Shown here piece after piece: positions 38,001 to 44,589 of a DNA stretch of 64,000 nucleotides. The stretch comes from Sweltsa coloradensis (lineage: Eukaryota > Arthropoda > Insecta > Plecoptera > Chloroperlidae): contig JAMZAV010000302.1 of assembly GCA_024449915.1 (NCBI GenBank), positions 1-64,000 on the forward strand, read 5' to 3'. The position numbers and the translations under genes were made by a program. The notes beneath the pieces were generated by a model. The model was not told where the DNA came from, ran no database searches, and saw nothing but the letters and a program-made list of their open reading frames with translations. Positions within the stretch are counted from its first letter, which is position 1. Each line of letters opens with the position of its first letter.

Positions 38001-41000
38001 TTTTGCATACGTTTATAATGGTTTTTAAAAACAAAGATTGGATTGACAAATAACACGAATTCTATGTGTTCTACACGCGGGATGGAAAAATCTAGCCCTA
38101 GCAAAACAAAACACAAACATGTACAGTGGCGGATCGGTGATGCAACAACATACAACTTCTGCCCTCGCGGGTCCCGAAGAGGTACCTGACCTGGCACGCT
38201 AGTGCTGAGCCGCTCCACTCCCAGGGCTGCACTCGTCCGGTGGTCGCTCGACGTTCCTGCTTGTCCTGTACTAGTTGCTACTTAAGAATTAGATAGGTGA
38301 GAACTGCTGAAGGCTGAGAATTGACTTTATAAGGAGGATTTTAGGATGTTCATGCTACTCAGTGAGTGAAACAATTTAAAAGCAGTGGCGTTTTATTGTA
38401 ACATTTGTGACATGCTAACTACTGACATCCGGGTTGTTTTAATTTAGGGGTTGGATCCAACTCATGCAAGATAAGAAAACATAAAAATAATAAATTTAAT
38501 ACCCTGGTTACACAATCCTTAAGAATAGGGCTTATTATAATACGAAGATTCGTAGCCTATCGTTGTTCGTAGAGGGGGAGGGGGAGGACGTCGCCATCTT
38601 GGAAGTGCCTTGCACGGGAGTGGCCGGGGAGAGGGGTGGCCGACGGTAGATCTCTGCTACGGAAGGGCCCTGTGTCCGCGCTTGCCGTGGTATCGGGGTC
38701 ACGTGATCGTGAACTGGCCGATTTACCGACCTTCCTAAGAGACTGCCTAGGCCCTCAGATGAACTCGAAGTTCTCTGGGTCTCGAACAATTTGGGGGAGT
38801 TGCAACTTATGGGTTATTTATCTTACTTGCGTAGTGTAGTGGATGTCCAAACGGTGATGTAGAGGTGACCCGGGTAGTCCCACGTGTTGGACATACCAAG
38901 TCAACTTACTTCGAAAAGACCGGAAAACCTTGAAACACTCTTACTGAACTCGCATGTCACTCCGTATGGTGTAGATATAAGAATTTACCATAGTAATTGC
39001 GATGTCGTCGTTATTCGCGCATGGCTATTGAACACTCGCCATGTGGCTAGCACGTTACTCGGCTATCACGAAGATTATTGATATTTACTTGAGAAAAACA
39101 TAGTTATACACGCGAGATGTAGCTCGACCTCAGCAGGAGGTACAAACCCATCCTGGGATTACTCCCCACTTTTCGCGAAAATACCCATGCTTCCAGAAAC
39201 ACTGGTTAAAAGATGCACTCTACTTGCAGTCAACCGCCGTCTTCTCTCGTGATGTGCGTAGTGGACGATCCTTTGCTCGAAACACACTTGCTTCGACTAC
39301 TTCCGTTGGTTTTACACTCTGCCCTGTGATTGGGTCTCACCACCCGCGAACTTCAAACTAAGGGCTGTTATTGGTCTAGGGGTTGTCTACGTATTTCCGC
39401 TTTCTGGACGAGAATTCGACTTCACTCGCGTTTTTACTGCCTCGCTGGCTCGGCCAGCGTCCGTGGTTGTCATTGGCCGAGGCCACGACGAGGACCAGTG
39501 AAGCGAGGGGATGTATCGGCTAGGCTACACATTCCTGAGCCCAAAACACCTCACTTGCGGTGCCAAACTCAACTTTCCAGCTTCTCTACTGCAGGGTGGT
39601 TCGGAGATCCCGTTACCTGTACTCCCTATCTCAAAAACATCGGTGAAATTAACCAAATACATTGACTCTCAGCTGCACTTGCACAACTAGAGTGGCTACT
39701 GACTTATTACTTGTGATCTGTGACATCACGTACATTTGTAAGCAATATGCAAATTTACTTAGCCAATTAAATGCCTTAACTGTTACAATTAAACCTTATC
39801 ATATGCAAATATATTAAAATAAAAATGAAAAATTCTCCGGCTGAGGGCCAAATGAGACTTGCACAGGCCGTGCGGTTACAATGACCTTAATGAGATTAAT
39901 TACTAATTATTCCCTTCCCCTTGCTTCTGTCATTACTATCCTTACAGGTTTTTACTAATATTAAGAAGTTCATATGCAAATTCACTTGATTTGCATACTA
40001 AAATCTCGTATTATTTGGAAATTTGAATACGGTAGGGCATGGATGTTACACATTTACATATGATCAAGCTCAGAATGAGTCCACAAAACCTCGTTTTAAA
40101 TACACGAACAAATACACTCATAACCAACTAATATTTATCTATTTTATTTTTGTTTCAGTGCTACATGAAGTGTGTTTTTGTTCAAATTGGCGCAGTAAGT
40201 ATTAAATATTAGATGAACTGGTTTTAAACACTACTTTTCATTTGAAATATCCATTAGAAAGTTAAACTCGCAACAATTAAGCTTTTATATTTTCCTTTCC
40301 CTGTTCAAGTAACTGCATTCTATTGTATCCAACAATTTTCCCAACGAATCATTGTTTGTTCTAGCAGCTTGTTAAATATGTTTCTATCCCTGGATTTGAA
40401 TGTGTAAATATAAACACATGGGAACTGTAGGCTTAATTAAATTGAGTGCTCCAAAACTAAACTTTCCTTATTAATATTGATGCACGTACCATTTCACTGG
40501 AGAAGGCAAGTGCAAATAACATGGTTTAAAATCATGTTATTTATTCATGACTATCATACATAATATGAGTTAGTTACTTCAATGAAACTACTGGCTAGAA
40601 ATTGCATTTATAAAGAAGCATCCATGAATATGAAGCATTCTCAGACTTCTAGCGGCAACCTTTGATATACAATTAGTTGTTTTCTCAACTTGCAATCATG
40701 TATGTAGGGATTAAACTAGTCATTTTGCTATCAAACTCAAAATAATAATAAAGGCAAGGATTCGTCTTCAACACAGAACATCCCTGATAGAACATTCCTG
40801 TAGCAAAAACTTCGTTGTATATCACACGTGTCGCTCGTGTTTATCATGTACGTAAGTCTATATTAAAGTTTATTTTTATTATATATTATTTGGTTTATAA
40901 AACATTATATGAATTTTTTACGACTCTTTCTTTCTTTGCGAGATTAGGCACTATGGTAACCAAGCCACAGGTTTCAAAACGATTGTCTGGTTTTAATACC

Positions 41001-44000
41001 TTTTAAGAGTAATGATAAATGTGGTCACATATTATGGTATAAAGAAAGACGACAACAAAACTTATTAATAATTCATAAATAAAATTTGTTTTTTTCGCAG
41101 ATGGAGGAGGATGGTACTTTTAGTAAGGAGGGCTGTTTGGTCAGCTTGCCCCCAAATATGAAAGAAGATGCAACAAAAATGCTCACTGCTTGCGAGAAAG
41201 AGAGTAAGTATTTCGTTTGGAAATATGTTAATGACAATCTAATGTAGCCCACTGTAGTCTCCCAGACGAAACCAAGTGAACATTCAAATTTGATGACATT
41301 AATTATGTTTTATAAATTTAGTAATAATATCATGCATGATCAGGTAGAGTGAAGATGCGAGAATTACATAAATTCATATTATGTTATACTGGTACGAAAC
41401 AACCTGTTTACGATGATTAAATACACAGTATTGCATAAAGCCAATCGGATCCACTTAATTATTCTATTTTTACGTAAGTTGTATTATTTTCGATTTGTTC
41501 AATACTTAATATACACATTGTGTAATAAAAACAAACGTAATGGTTTTATGTATGAATTATTTGGTGCCAAAAATATGTATTGATTAAGTGCAAATATGAT
41601 TATTGTTAATCTAATAATTCCTACTTTCTGTTTCAAGCTGGAGCTAATGCCTGTGAAATTGCCTTCAATATCAACAAGTGCTTGTACAAGGTTAACCCAA
41701 AAGTAAGTTGGTCGCTATTGATAAAATTAACACGATAACGTATACCTCTGGTTAGAGCAGATGGAGGGTTCGAAAGGTAGTGTAACGGCTTCGTTCTCCT
41801 TGACGTCTGCTCGGTAGTCCGGGTTAGTGGAGGAACCTATATATGACTGTCAAAGCTACACCGTCCTGTCGGATGGGACGTTAAGCCGTTGGTTCCCTTG
41901 GTACTTTTCGAAAGGAGTAGGCTACGTGCCGGTACCGGGTTTCCCCTCCTCCCTTCTGTTCATACTTCATCCTCATCTATCACCACTCATCGTCTCGATT
42001 AACCAACGGCTATATTGTAATCAGGGTAGGGTCAAAACCTTGGAAGTCCATGAAAGTTGGCTGAATGAAAGAGTACCTTTAATAAAACAGAGATTTTTTT
42101 TTGGTCGGGACATAACCTCACTATCGGCCATTATATCTCGTTTTTTTTGACAATAGTGTAGCCAGCACAGCTAGTGCAAAATTAAATTTTGTGAATCGGT
42201 TTTCTGGATATAGTTCCGTAACACCTTTAGCTACAACTTCAACTATAAGGACAAATAGATTTCTGAAATAACAGTTGGTGTACGATTTTTTTTGCCAGAC
42301 GATGCAAAACTAAAAAAAACTCGTATTTGTACCGTTTGACAAAAAAATCGTATCCCAACTGTTATTTCAGAAATCTATTTGTCCTTATAGTTAAAGTTGT
42401 AGCTAAAGGTGTCAAGAAACTATATCCAGAAAACCGATTCACAAAATTTAATTTTGCACTAGCTGTGCTGGCTACACTATTGTCAAAAAAACGACATATA
42501 ATGGCCGATAGTGAGGTTATGTCCCGCCCAAAAAAAAAACATTTTTTTCTGTTTTAAGTAAGGCCCTCTTTCATTCAGAAAACTTTTCAGCCATGTTTCT
42601 TCAACTTTCAAATTATCGGACAGAGGTGGTACAATAGCCTTCAATATTCAATCAATCAACAGCGAAATAAAATTATTTTTCAAGTAAATCAATACATACA
42701 CACAATATTGATAAGTAGTTGCAAATTGTCATTTGGAATCTTCAAATGATATTCTCTATTCAATTAATTTATATCAAGTTTATGTTTGTAGAATAGCCTT
42801 TGTAGGTAGCCAATTAACATTTAAAAAAATATTATGTAATTAAAAAGTATATTTCATACGGTACTAGGCAACACAATATATTCACGTACGGTTTCATACC
42901 AAGATAAAGTATTGTTTTGACCATGTACTCTTCACAGCCACGAATCTTGTTCGGCAATATGTTTTGATTATTCCAATCAATTTATTTAAGACGTCACTTT
43001 CCAATCTTTTATATTCCAAGAGTATTTGAAATAAAGTGTGGGAATTTATAGATAGTAGCGAGCGTAGCGAGCGAACGAAGATTCATTTACTACACTGGAA
43101 AAAAATACCGGAAAGTTTTTTTTTTTTTTTCTTTCTTTATTTAAAGTATTTTTGGTGTGTCTTGACACTTCCGGCTAAACCATAACTCGCAAGTTGCGAT
43201 GAAATTTGCTAGGGGTCTATGAAATCTCTGAAACAAGAACTGCAACGAGGAAATAATCGATCAAAAATTATTTGACTGCATGAATGGCAATTTTAATTTT
43301 TTCGATTTTAAATTTTGATCTTTACTCTAAATGTTTATCGATTGTAACATTTTTCAACCTTTTAATTTTATGAATTAATATTTCGTTGTGCTTAAAAATA
43401 AAATTATTTTTTGAATTGCAATTTAAATCGATTTTTAATTTTAAAAATTCTTCGTCTTATAACCATACATGCTTTATCCATGTAAGATTTTTTACAGAAC
43501 CTTAATTTTCATGAATTAATATATTCGGAAATTGACGCAATCGAAAAATCATTTCTATGAAAATCGCAATTTACGATTTTTAAATTTTTAACATTTCTCG
43601 ATCTAAAAAACCTACATGCTTTTACCCATCTGTAATGATTTTTCACAACTTTAATTTATAAATTACTATATTCGTGTGAAATTTGAGTAATCGAAAGAAT
43701 CTATCTATTAAACAAAATTAATTTTACGGTTCGTTAAAAATAGCGTTTCAACCACGACTTAACGTTTTTAGAAATAAAATTACATTTTACAACAAACGAT
43801 ATATGACAACATATTCACAAGTACTGGGATTTGTATCTAAATATCTGTTATAAAATCATAAATGTGAATTTTTATAGCAGTGTTGAACGTTTTATTCAAA
43901 AATCTAATGGTTTAATCAACGAGGCTGGCTGTTAATGACAATATAATACATTGTGTAACATTGTGAATTTCCAATATTAACGGTAACACACACTTTGAAG

Positions 44001-44315
44001 TATCGAAGGGATCAAAATTCTACTGCTTCTGCTTCATAAAATAAAATATATTTTTTGACTTTGCAATAAATGAATTATTGTTAAATAAGTTGGTCGTAAC
44101 AATATGTCATCCGAATTCTTGACGTAAGGTTGGAATGTTTCCCTGATGTAAACTGAACCACACACAACAAAACTTGTAAAAATACAGCCAAACCTTACAC
44201 AATCAAAAGCAATGAGATCCAAAAGAAATGCCAAGCTTATGTACCCTCCTACATTTTCGCAATCTTAATACATAAATTCACTTTGTTTCTGTTACAGAGC
44301 TACTTTCTAATTTAG
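19962..44315 (+). CDS. Odorant-binding protein (classic six-cysteine PBP/GOBP family), seven coding exons
   Basis: The coding exons are 19962-20009, 21119-21188, 21909-21961, 40159-40194, 41101-41203, 41638-41702 and 44298-44315. All have GT/AG borders and join in phase to 130 codons. The product starts MFSKVFLLAMTVCFVQ (signal peptide) and gives a mature secreted protein of about 112 residues. Cysteines are at residues 31, 58, 62, 100, 109 and 118 (X26, X3, X37, X8, X8), matching the three-disulfide alpha-helical OBP fold. A seventh cysteine is at residue 81. The protein ends in YFLI, as many OBPs do. OBPs bind small hydrophobic ligands in sensillar lymph or other secretions; the ligand cannot be told from sequence. 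Intron 3 is 18.2 kb because of nested LTR elements. Confidence is high for the family and exons, somewhat less for the 18-nt last exon. Confidence 0.93.
20181..20194 (+). repeat. G14 homopolymer in OBP intron 1
   Basis: Fourteen consecutive G residues within AT-rich intron sequence. Such a run can form quadruplex structures and is prone to length errors in sequencing. No function is inferred. Confidence 0.9.
21119..21188 (+). CDS. OBP exon 2 (contains C1)
   Basis: Acceptor CATTACAG, donor GTAAGTAG. It encodes AQNMEEMAKILHAICKEESK and onward, with the first conserved cysteine in an amphipathic helix. It ends one base into the GAC codon that is completed in exon 3. Confidence 0.93.
21909..21961 (+). 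CDS. OBP exon 3
   Basis: Acceptor GTTTTCAG, donor GTATTT. It reads DLLIAAHGGNFAEDDKLK, the usual linker helix before the C2-X3-C3 motif, and ends in phase 0. The next exon is 18 kb away. Confidence 0.9.
21962..24956 (+). other. OBP intron 3, 5' part
   Basis: AT-rich intron sequence before the first transposon in this intron. No exon or RNA gene is recognised; the frame at 23426-23665 has no recognisable features. Confidence 0.55.
24957..25140 (-). mobile_element. 5'-truncated LINE 3' end with AAATA-type tail
   Basis: The 25027-25120 segment (AACGTCTATCCTATTCAGTT and CAACTAAATAAATCT) matches the 3' UTR of the LINE at 53402-55395. It is preceded on the + strand by a TTTAT-rich tract, which is the LINE tail read in reverse. 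This is a dead, 5'-truncated insertion in OBP intron 3. Confidence 0.75.
25141..25919 (+). other. OBP intron 3 between a LINE fragment and the LTR element
   Basis: Ordinary AT-rich intron sequence with no recognised feature. The last four bases before the LTR element (25920-25923, CATT) are its target duplication. Confidence 0.5.
25924..27492 (-). repeat. Element 1 left LTR (3' LTR in element orientation)
   Basis: A 1,569-bp copy, TGTAACTTCACCC... to ...GGATGTTACA on the + strand. It includes a CA-rich microsatellite near 26780 and 93-bp repeats at 26521-26720. It also carries an inverted pair of octamers (27416-27423 and 27431-27438). Compared with the right copy it has about 32 extra bases near 27350 and otherwise mostly single-base indels, so insertion is recent. 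Confidence 0.9.
26521..26720. repeat. ~93-bp tandem repeats inside element 1 LTR
   Basis: CACGTGGTCGCAGA occurs at 26521, 26615 and 26707. Between these are copies of CAGCTG, GTAAACAAAGTGACG and a GTCACGGGAAAAGTTCC block. The same arrangement occurs in the right LTR (CACGTG at 31208, 31302 and 31394). The E-boxes and CRE-like TGACG sites suggest repeated enhancer units, but this is inference. Confidence 0.8.
27493..27510 (-). other. Element 1 polypurine tract
   Basis: Read on the minus strand, AACCAAGGGTGGGTAAT immediately precedes the left LTR's TGTAAC. A purine-rich tract at this spot primes plus-strand synthesis in LTR elements and sets the element's orientation. Confidence 0.6.
27511..29926 (-). 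other. Element 1 interior without recognised protein
   Basis: The minus strand is purine-rich. Its largest frame is 29503-29883 (126 codons, highly basic/acidic, many Lys/Glu/Trp), which begins 15 nt after the gag-like stop in another frame. I do not recognise a domain in it. No reverse transcriptase, protease or integrase motif was found. Confidence 0.5.
29927..30382 (-). CDS. Gag-like coiled-coil protein of element 1 (151 aa)
   Basis: The frame begins MDEDQFQRLMRVIIAMGEKS and is predicted to be helical, with heptad-like spacing through about residue 75. An acidic tail follows (EIVIELVDDKDEKFEDS). Its place just downstream of the primer-site-like leader, and its style, match the N-terminal part of Gag in insect Ty3/Gypsy elements. 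There is no capsid core or zinc knuckle, so it is partial or specialised. The assignment rests on position and composition rather than a firm domain match. Confidence 0.5.
   Translation of the reverse strand: MDEDQFQRLMRVIIAMGEKSDKQFQDLSEKYDKRSQENREISDKLSTKLSQEIGGLKQAVKECGQALSRERVESKQAIDNQVEGANEEVANDEIVIELVDDKDEKFEDSSLNYVEIEMSDGDESFSEESVNYEKVINEEFIESFVDKRVIK
30570..30605 (-). other. Element 1 primer binding site and leader
   Basis: Immediately after the 5' LTR on the minus strand the sequence reads ATTGTCGCCGTCAACGTTGG then GGCTCG. It resembles the TTGGCGCCCAACGTGGGGC type of leader seen in many Gypsy-like elements and is comparable to element 2's site. The tRNA used is not determined. Confidence 0.5.
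30606..31976 (-). repeat. Element 1 right LTR, proximal part
   Basis: A near-identical copy of 25924-27299, broken at TTAATGA, where element 2 has inserted. The LTR resumes at 39881. Confidence 0.9.
31977..33979 (-). repeat. Element 2 left LTR (3' LTR in element orientation)
   Basis: 2,003 bp, TGTCGCTGCACACTC... to ...GTGCGGTTACA on the + strand. Near its right end it has two direct octamers ATGCAAAT (33844-33851 and 33901-33908), in the U3 start of the element. No coding frame is recognised. Confidence 0.92.
33980..33998 (-). other. Element 2 polypurine tract
   Basis: On the minus strand, CCAGAAGCTAAGGGGGCTAT directly precedes the LTR's TGTAAC. The AAGGGGG core is a typical polypurine tract. 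Confidence 0.7.
33999..35827 (-). other. Element 2 long non-coding interior
   Basis: About 1.8 kb between the integrase fragment and the polypurine tract. It is less AT-rich than the host sequence. Short frames exist on both strands (34102-34434, 34232-34516, 34915-35103), but none shows a recognised motif; an envelope gene is not evident. Confidence 0.5.
35828..36142 (-). pseudogene. Remnant of integrase C-terminus (element 2)
   Basis: The last ~50 residues read KETKKLFLLYSGPFVITAV, then NAYELPDAQG, then GVYNVVNLKKYKSAL and a stop. That pattern (LYxGPyxI...NaYEL...G.yNv.NLK.Y) is the C-terminal domain of Ty3/Gypsy integrases. The first ~50 residues of the frame are not recognisable integrase, and the catalytic core and reverse transcriptase are missing. 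It sits about 150 bp after the gag stop, which implies a single large deletion from the end of gag into late pol. Confidence 0.8.
36295..37410 (-). CDS. Gag polyprotein of Ty3/Gypsy-type element 2 (371 aa)
   Basis: An intact frame. Residues ~1-210 are charged and predicted coiled coil (for example KMLERRDKMHEIFQAKERER and later Glu/Arg-rich stretches). Residues ~255-345 resemble the retrotransposon capsid (Retrotrans_gag) domain: HPQEFLDILEKRFGEY, then KVMLATQCCRGQVLAWLRE, then CFDVWKEALLERY. No CX2CX4HX4C zinc knuckle follows; the frame stops at GGGSRC, probably where pol was deleted. The start overlaps the stop of an upstream frame as ATGA. Gag would form virus-like particles; whether this copy is expressed is unknown. 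Confidence 0.85.
   Translation of the reverse strand: MSEEAWDAWEVKIMTRMDKMLERRDKMHEIFQAKEREREEAYDKRLARMEKEWEKEKEQLSVKITMQATIARDNLTYQATGINKKIEQIAQSITKDNKQQRESLQTLESNIRTEIDAINAKIASETEKAGDVQNRQQGLLSSVESGVRDSTNETRNAIAEIASNMDGLSAQVATLGRRLDTGEDNRDGPRTDPNEQTAGSQIRDELDARVATLRKELWDELRGADQGRTGSRASERVERTDAKEEKYVSERLAKENIIFNNTASGLHPQEFLDILEKRFGEYHVSENSKVMLATQCCRGQVLAWLRETPITCFDVWKEALLERYRGVARAQPEHVFERSSDECVARVKMKYSAPSHEVVEEAYEAGGGSRC
37407..37688 (-). CDS. Small acidic ORF upstream of gag (element 2)
   Basis: A 93-codon frame from MPKSKKLTMSTDKEIDSEAR to ...LGTLQPGL, whose TGA overlaps the gag ATG in the sequence ATGA. It is rich in Glu/Asp/Ser/Arg. The open frame extends further upstream, to 37817, with a less likely Met. 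It may be a separate leader protein, or the first part of gag read before a frame change. No domain is recognised. Confidence 0.5.
   Translation of the reverse strand: MPKSKKLTMSTDKEIDSEARRSVVVPSVFAEPGAQYVREDESGDVEVLRDCSLVESNESGHEVRDETPVESEGTERVTENRQRRNLGTLQPGL
37850..37871 (-). other. Element 2 primer binding site
   Basis: Just after the 5' LTR on the minus strand the sequence is AATTGGCGGCCCAACTGC. TTGGCG..CCAAC at this position is typical for a tRNA primer site of Gypsy-like elements. It matches the general form of element 1's leader. Confidence 0.6.
37872..39880 (-). repeat. Element 2 right LTR (5' LTR in element orientation)
   Basis: 2,009 bp, nearly identical to 31977-33979; a few substitutions and several one-base homopolymer indels separate them. 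It ends TTACA next to the duplicated ATGA. Confidence 0.92.
39881..40050 (-). repeat. Element 1 right LTR, distal part
   Basis: The remainder of the right LTR after element 2, beginning with the duplicated ATGA and ending GGATGTTACA. It lacks about 32 bp present in the left LTR. It is followed by the target duplication CATT and then OBP exon 4. Confidence 0.9.
40159..40194 (+). CDS. OBP exon 4 (C2-X3-C3)
   Basis: A 36-bp microexon, acceptor TTTGTTTCAG and donor GTAAGT, in phase 0 on both sides. It encodes CYMKCVFVQIGA, the diagnostic C2-X3-C3 helix of OBPs. The outer LTR element ends 109 bp upstream, but the polypyrimidine tract and acceptor are intact. Confidence 0.93.
40195..41100 (+). other. 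OBP intron 4
   Basis: A 906-bp AT-rich intron with a clean TTTTTTTCGCAG acceptor and no recognised insert. The frame at 40815-41006 is a chance frame within it. Confidence 0.7.
41101..41203 (+). CDS. OBP exon 5 (extra Cys and C4)
   Basis: Acceptor TTCGCAG, donor GTAAGTATT. It encodes MEEDGTFSKEGCLVSLPPNM, then KEDATKMLTACEKE with the fourth conserved cysteine. The GC in KEGC is an additional, non-canonical cysteine. It ends one base into the Thr codon completed in exon 6. Confidence 0.93.
41638..41702 (+). CDS. OBP exon 6 (C5 and C6)
   Basis: Acceptor TTTCAAG (a weak AAG), donor GTAAGTTGG. It encodes TGANACEIAFNINKCLYKVN followed by PK, giving C5-X8-C6. It ends in phase 0, so a further coding exon is needed for the stop codon. 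Confidence 0.92.
41740..42055 (+). repeat. Probable retroposon fragment in OBP intron 6
   Basis: This holds GATGGGACGTTAAGCCGTTGG and a GGTACTTTTCGAAAGGAGTAGGC context. I recall similar GGACGTTAAGCC blocks from 3' ends of insect non-LTR elements. It has no coding frame of note and no second copy in this window, so the family is unassigned. Confidence 0.45.
42061..42578. mobile_element. Fold-back (hairpin) element in OBP intron 6
   Basis: Arms of about 230 bp (42061-42294 and 42343-42578) are near-perfect reverse complements around a ~50-bp loop. The outer end reads CTGAATGAAAGAG and the inner end GAAATAACAGTTGG...ACGATTTTTTT. There is no open frame. A transcript through it would form a long double-stranded hairpin. 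Confidence 0.88.
43055..43740 (-). mobile_element. Diverged TIR-family element (reverse copy E) in OBP intron 6
   Basis: Read on the minus strand this matches the A-D family. It shows the reverse of GAATCTTCG near 43080, then TTCCGGCTAAACC, GAAATCTCTGAA, repeated AAAATCG and GAATTAATATATTCG blocks. It is older and more diverged than copies A-D, and its boundaries are approximate. Confidence 0.65.
44166..44290. mobile_element. One-arm relic of the 1037-1444 fold-back element
   Basis: AACTTGTAAAAATACAGCC, CCTTACACAATCAAAAG and onward aligns with 1045-1155 at perhaps 85% identity. It runs to within ~10 nt of the polypyrimidine tract of OBP exon 7. Only one arm is present. Confidence 0.75.
44298..44315 (+). 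CDS. OBP exon 7 (terminal coding microexon)
   Basis: After a strong acceptor (TTTGTTTCTGTTACAG), AGC TAC TTT CTA ATT TAG encodes SYFLI and a stop in the required phase 0. Short last exons ending in a YFLI-like tail are common in insect OBPs. Because it codes only five residues, an alternative last exon elsewhere cannot be excluded. Confidence 0.75.
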   Translation, partial: SYFLI

Positions 44316-44583
44316 GTTCAAGATGGTTTCACCACAGACCTACAGTTAGAAATGACAAGAGTACAGTTTACAACACAACGCATCTTATGCACATATTCAC
44401 ACTTATATCATGTATTAAATATCTTCACAAGCAATCATAACTGTGTAATATTATTCATAACAATTGTACCTGAGAACGTATTCCTTCCTTGTGGTTTCTA
44501 ATCAAAAGGTGGCCAAGAATTAAGATCAAGTTGAACTGCATTGACAAATAGAATTTTGTTTCAAGTATTAACATGGTTACATA

Positions 44584-44589
44584 AATAAA
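44584..44589 (+). terminator. Candidate OBP poly(A) signal
   Basis: AATAAA occurs 269 nt after the OBP stop codon, the first perfect hexamer I find downstream. It would give a 3' UTR of about 290 nt. Confidence 0.5.

Larger units (their letters stand above)
31977..39880 (-). mobile_element. Ty3/Gypsy-type retrotransposon with gag only (element 2)
   Basis: LTRs of about 2.0 kb (31977-33979 and 37872-39880) flank a 3,892-bp interior. The target duplication ATGA is at 31973-31976 and 39881-39884, inside the right LTR of element 1. On the minus strand the order is 5' LTR (right copy), primer binding site, a small acidic frame, gag, a fragment of the integrase C-terminus, a long non-coding tract, a polypurine tract and the 3' LTR. 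Protease, reverse transcriptase, RNase H and the integrase core are absent, so any mobility would need another element's enzymes. The LTRs differ at only about 15 places, mostly homopolymer indels. Confidence 0.92.
25924..40050 (-). mobile_element. Outer LTR retrotransposon (element 1), interrupted by element 2
   Basis: Two long direct repeats bound this element: the left LTR at 25924-27492 and the right LTR at 30606-31976 plus 39881-40050, split by element 2. Both begin TG and end CA. A 4-bp target duplication CATT flanks the element (25920-25923 and 40051-40054). Orientation is minus: a purine tract abuts the left LTR, a primer-site-like leader abuts the right LTR, and a coiled-coil gag-like frame runs on the minus strand. 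The 3.1-kb interior has no reverse transcriptase or integrase, so the element is non-autonomous. It lies antisense in OBP intron 3 and ends 109 bp before exon 4. Confidence 0.9.

Noticed and set aside
32657..39665. Duplicate frames such as 33427-33762 and 39330-39665
   Set aside because: These are identical only because they lie in the two LTRs of element 2; no domain is recognised.
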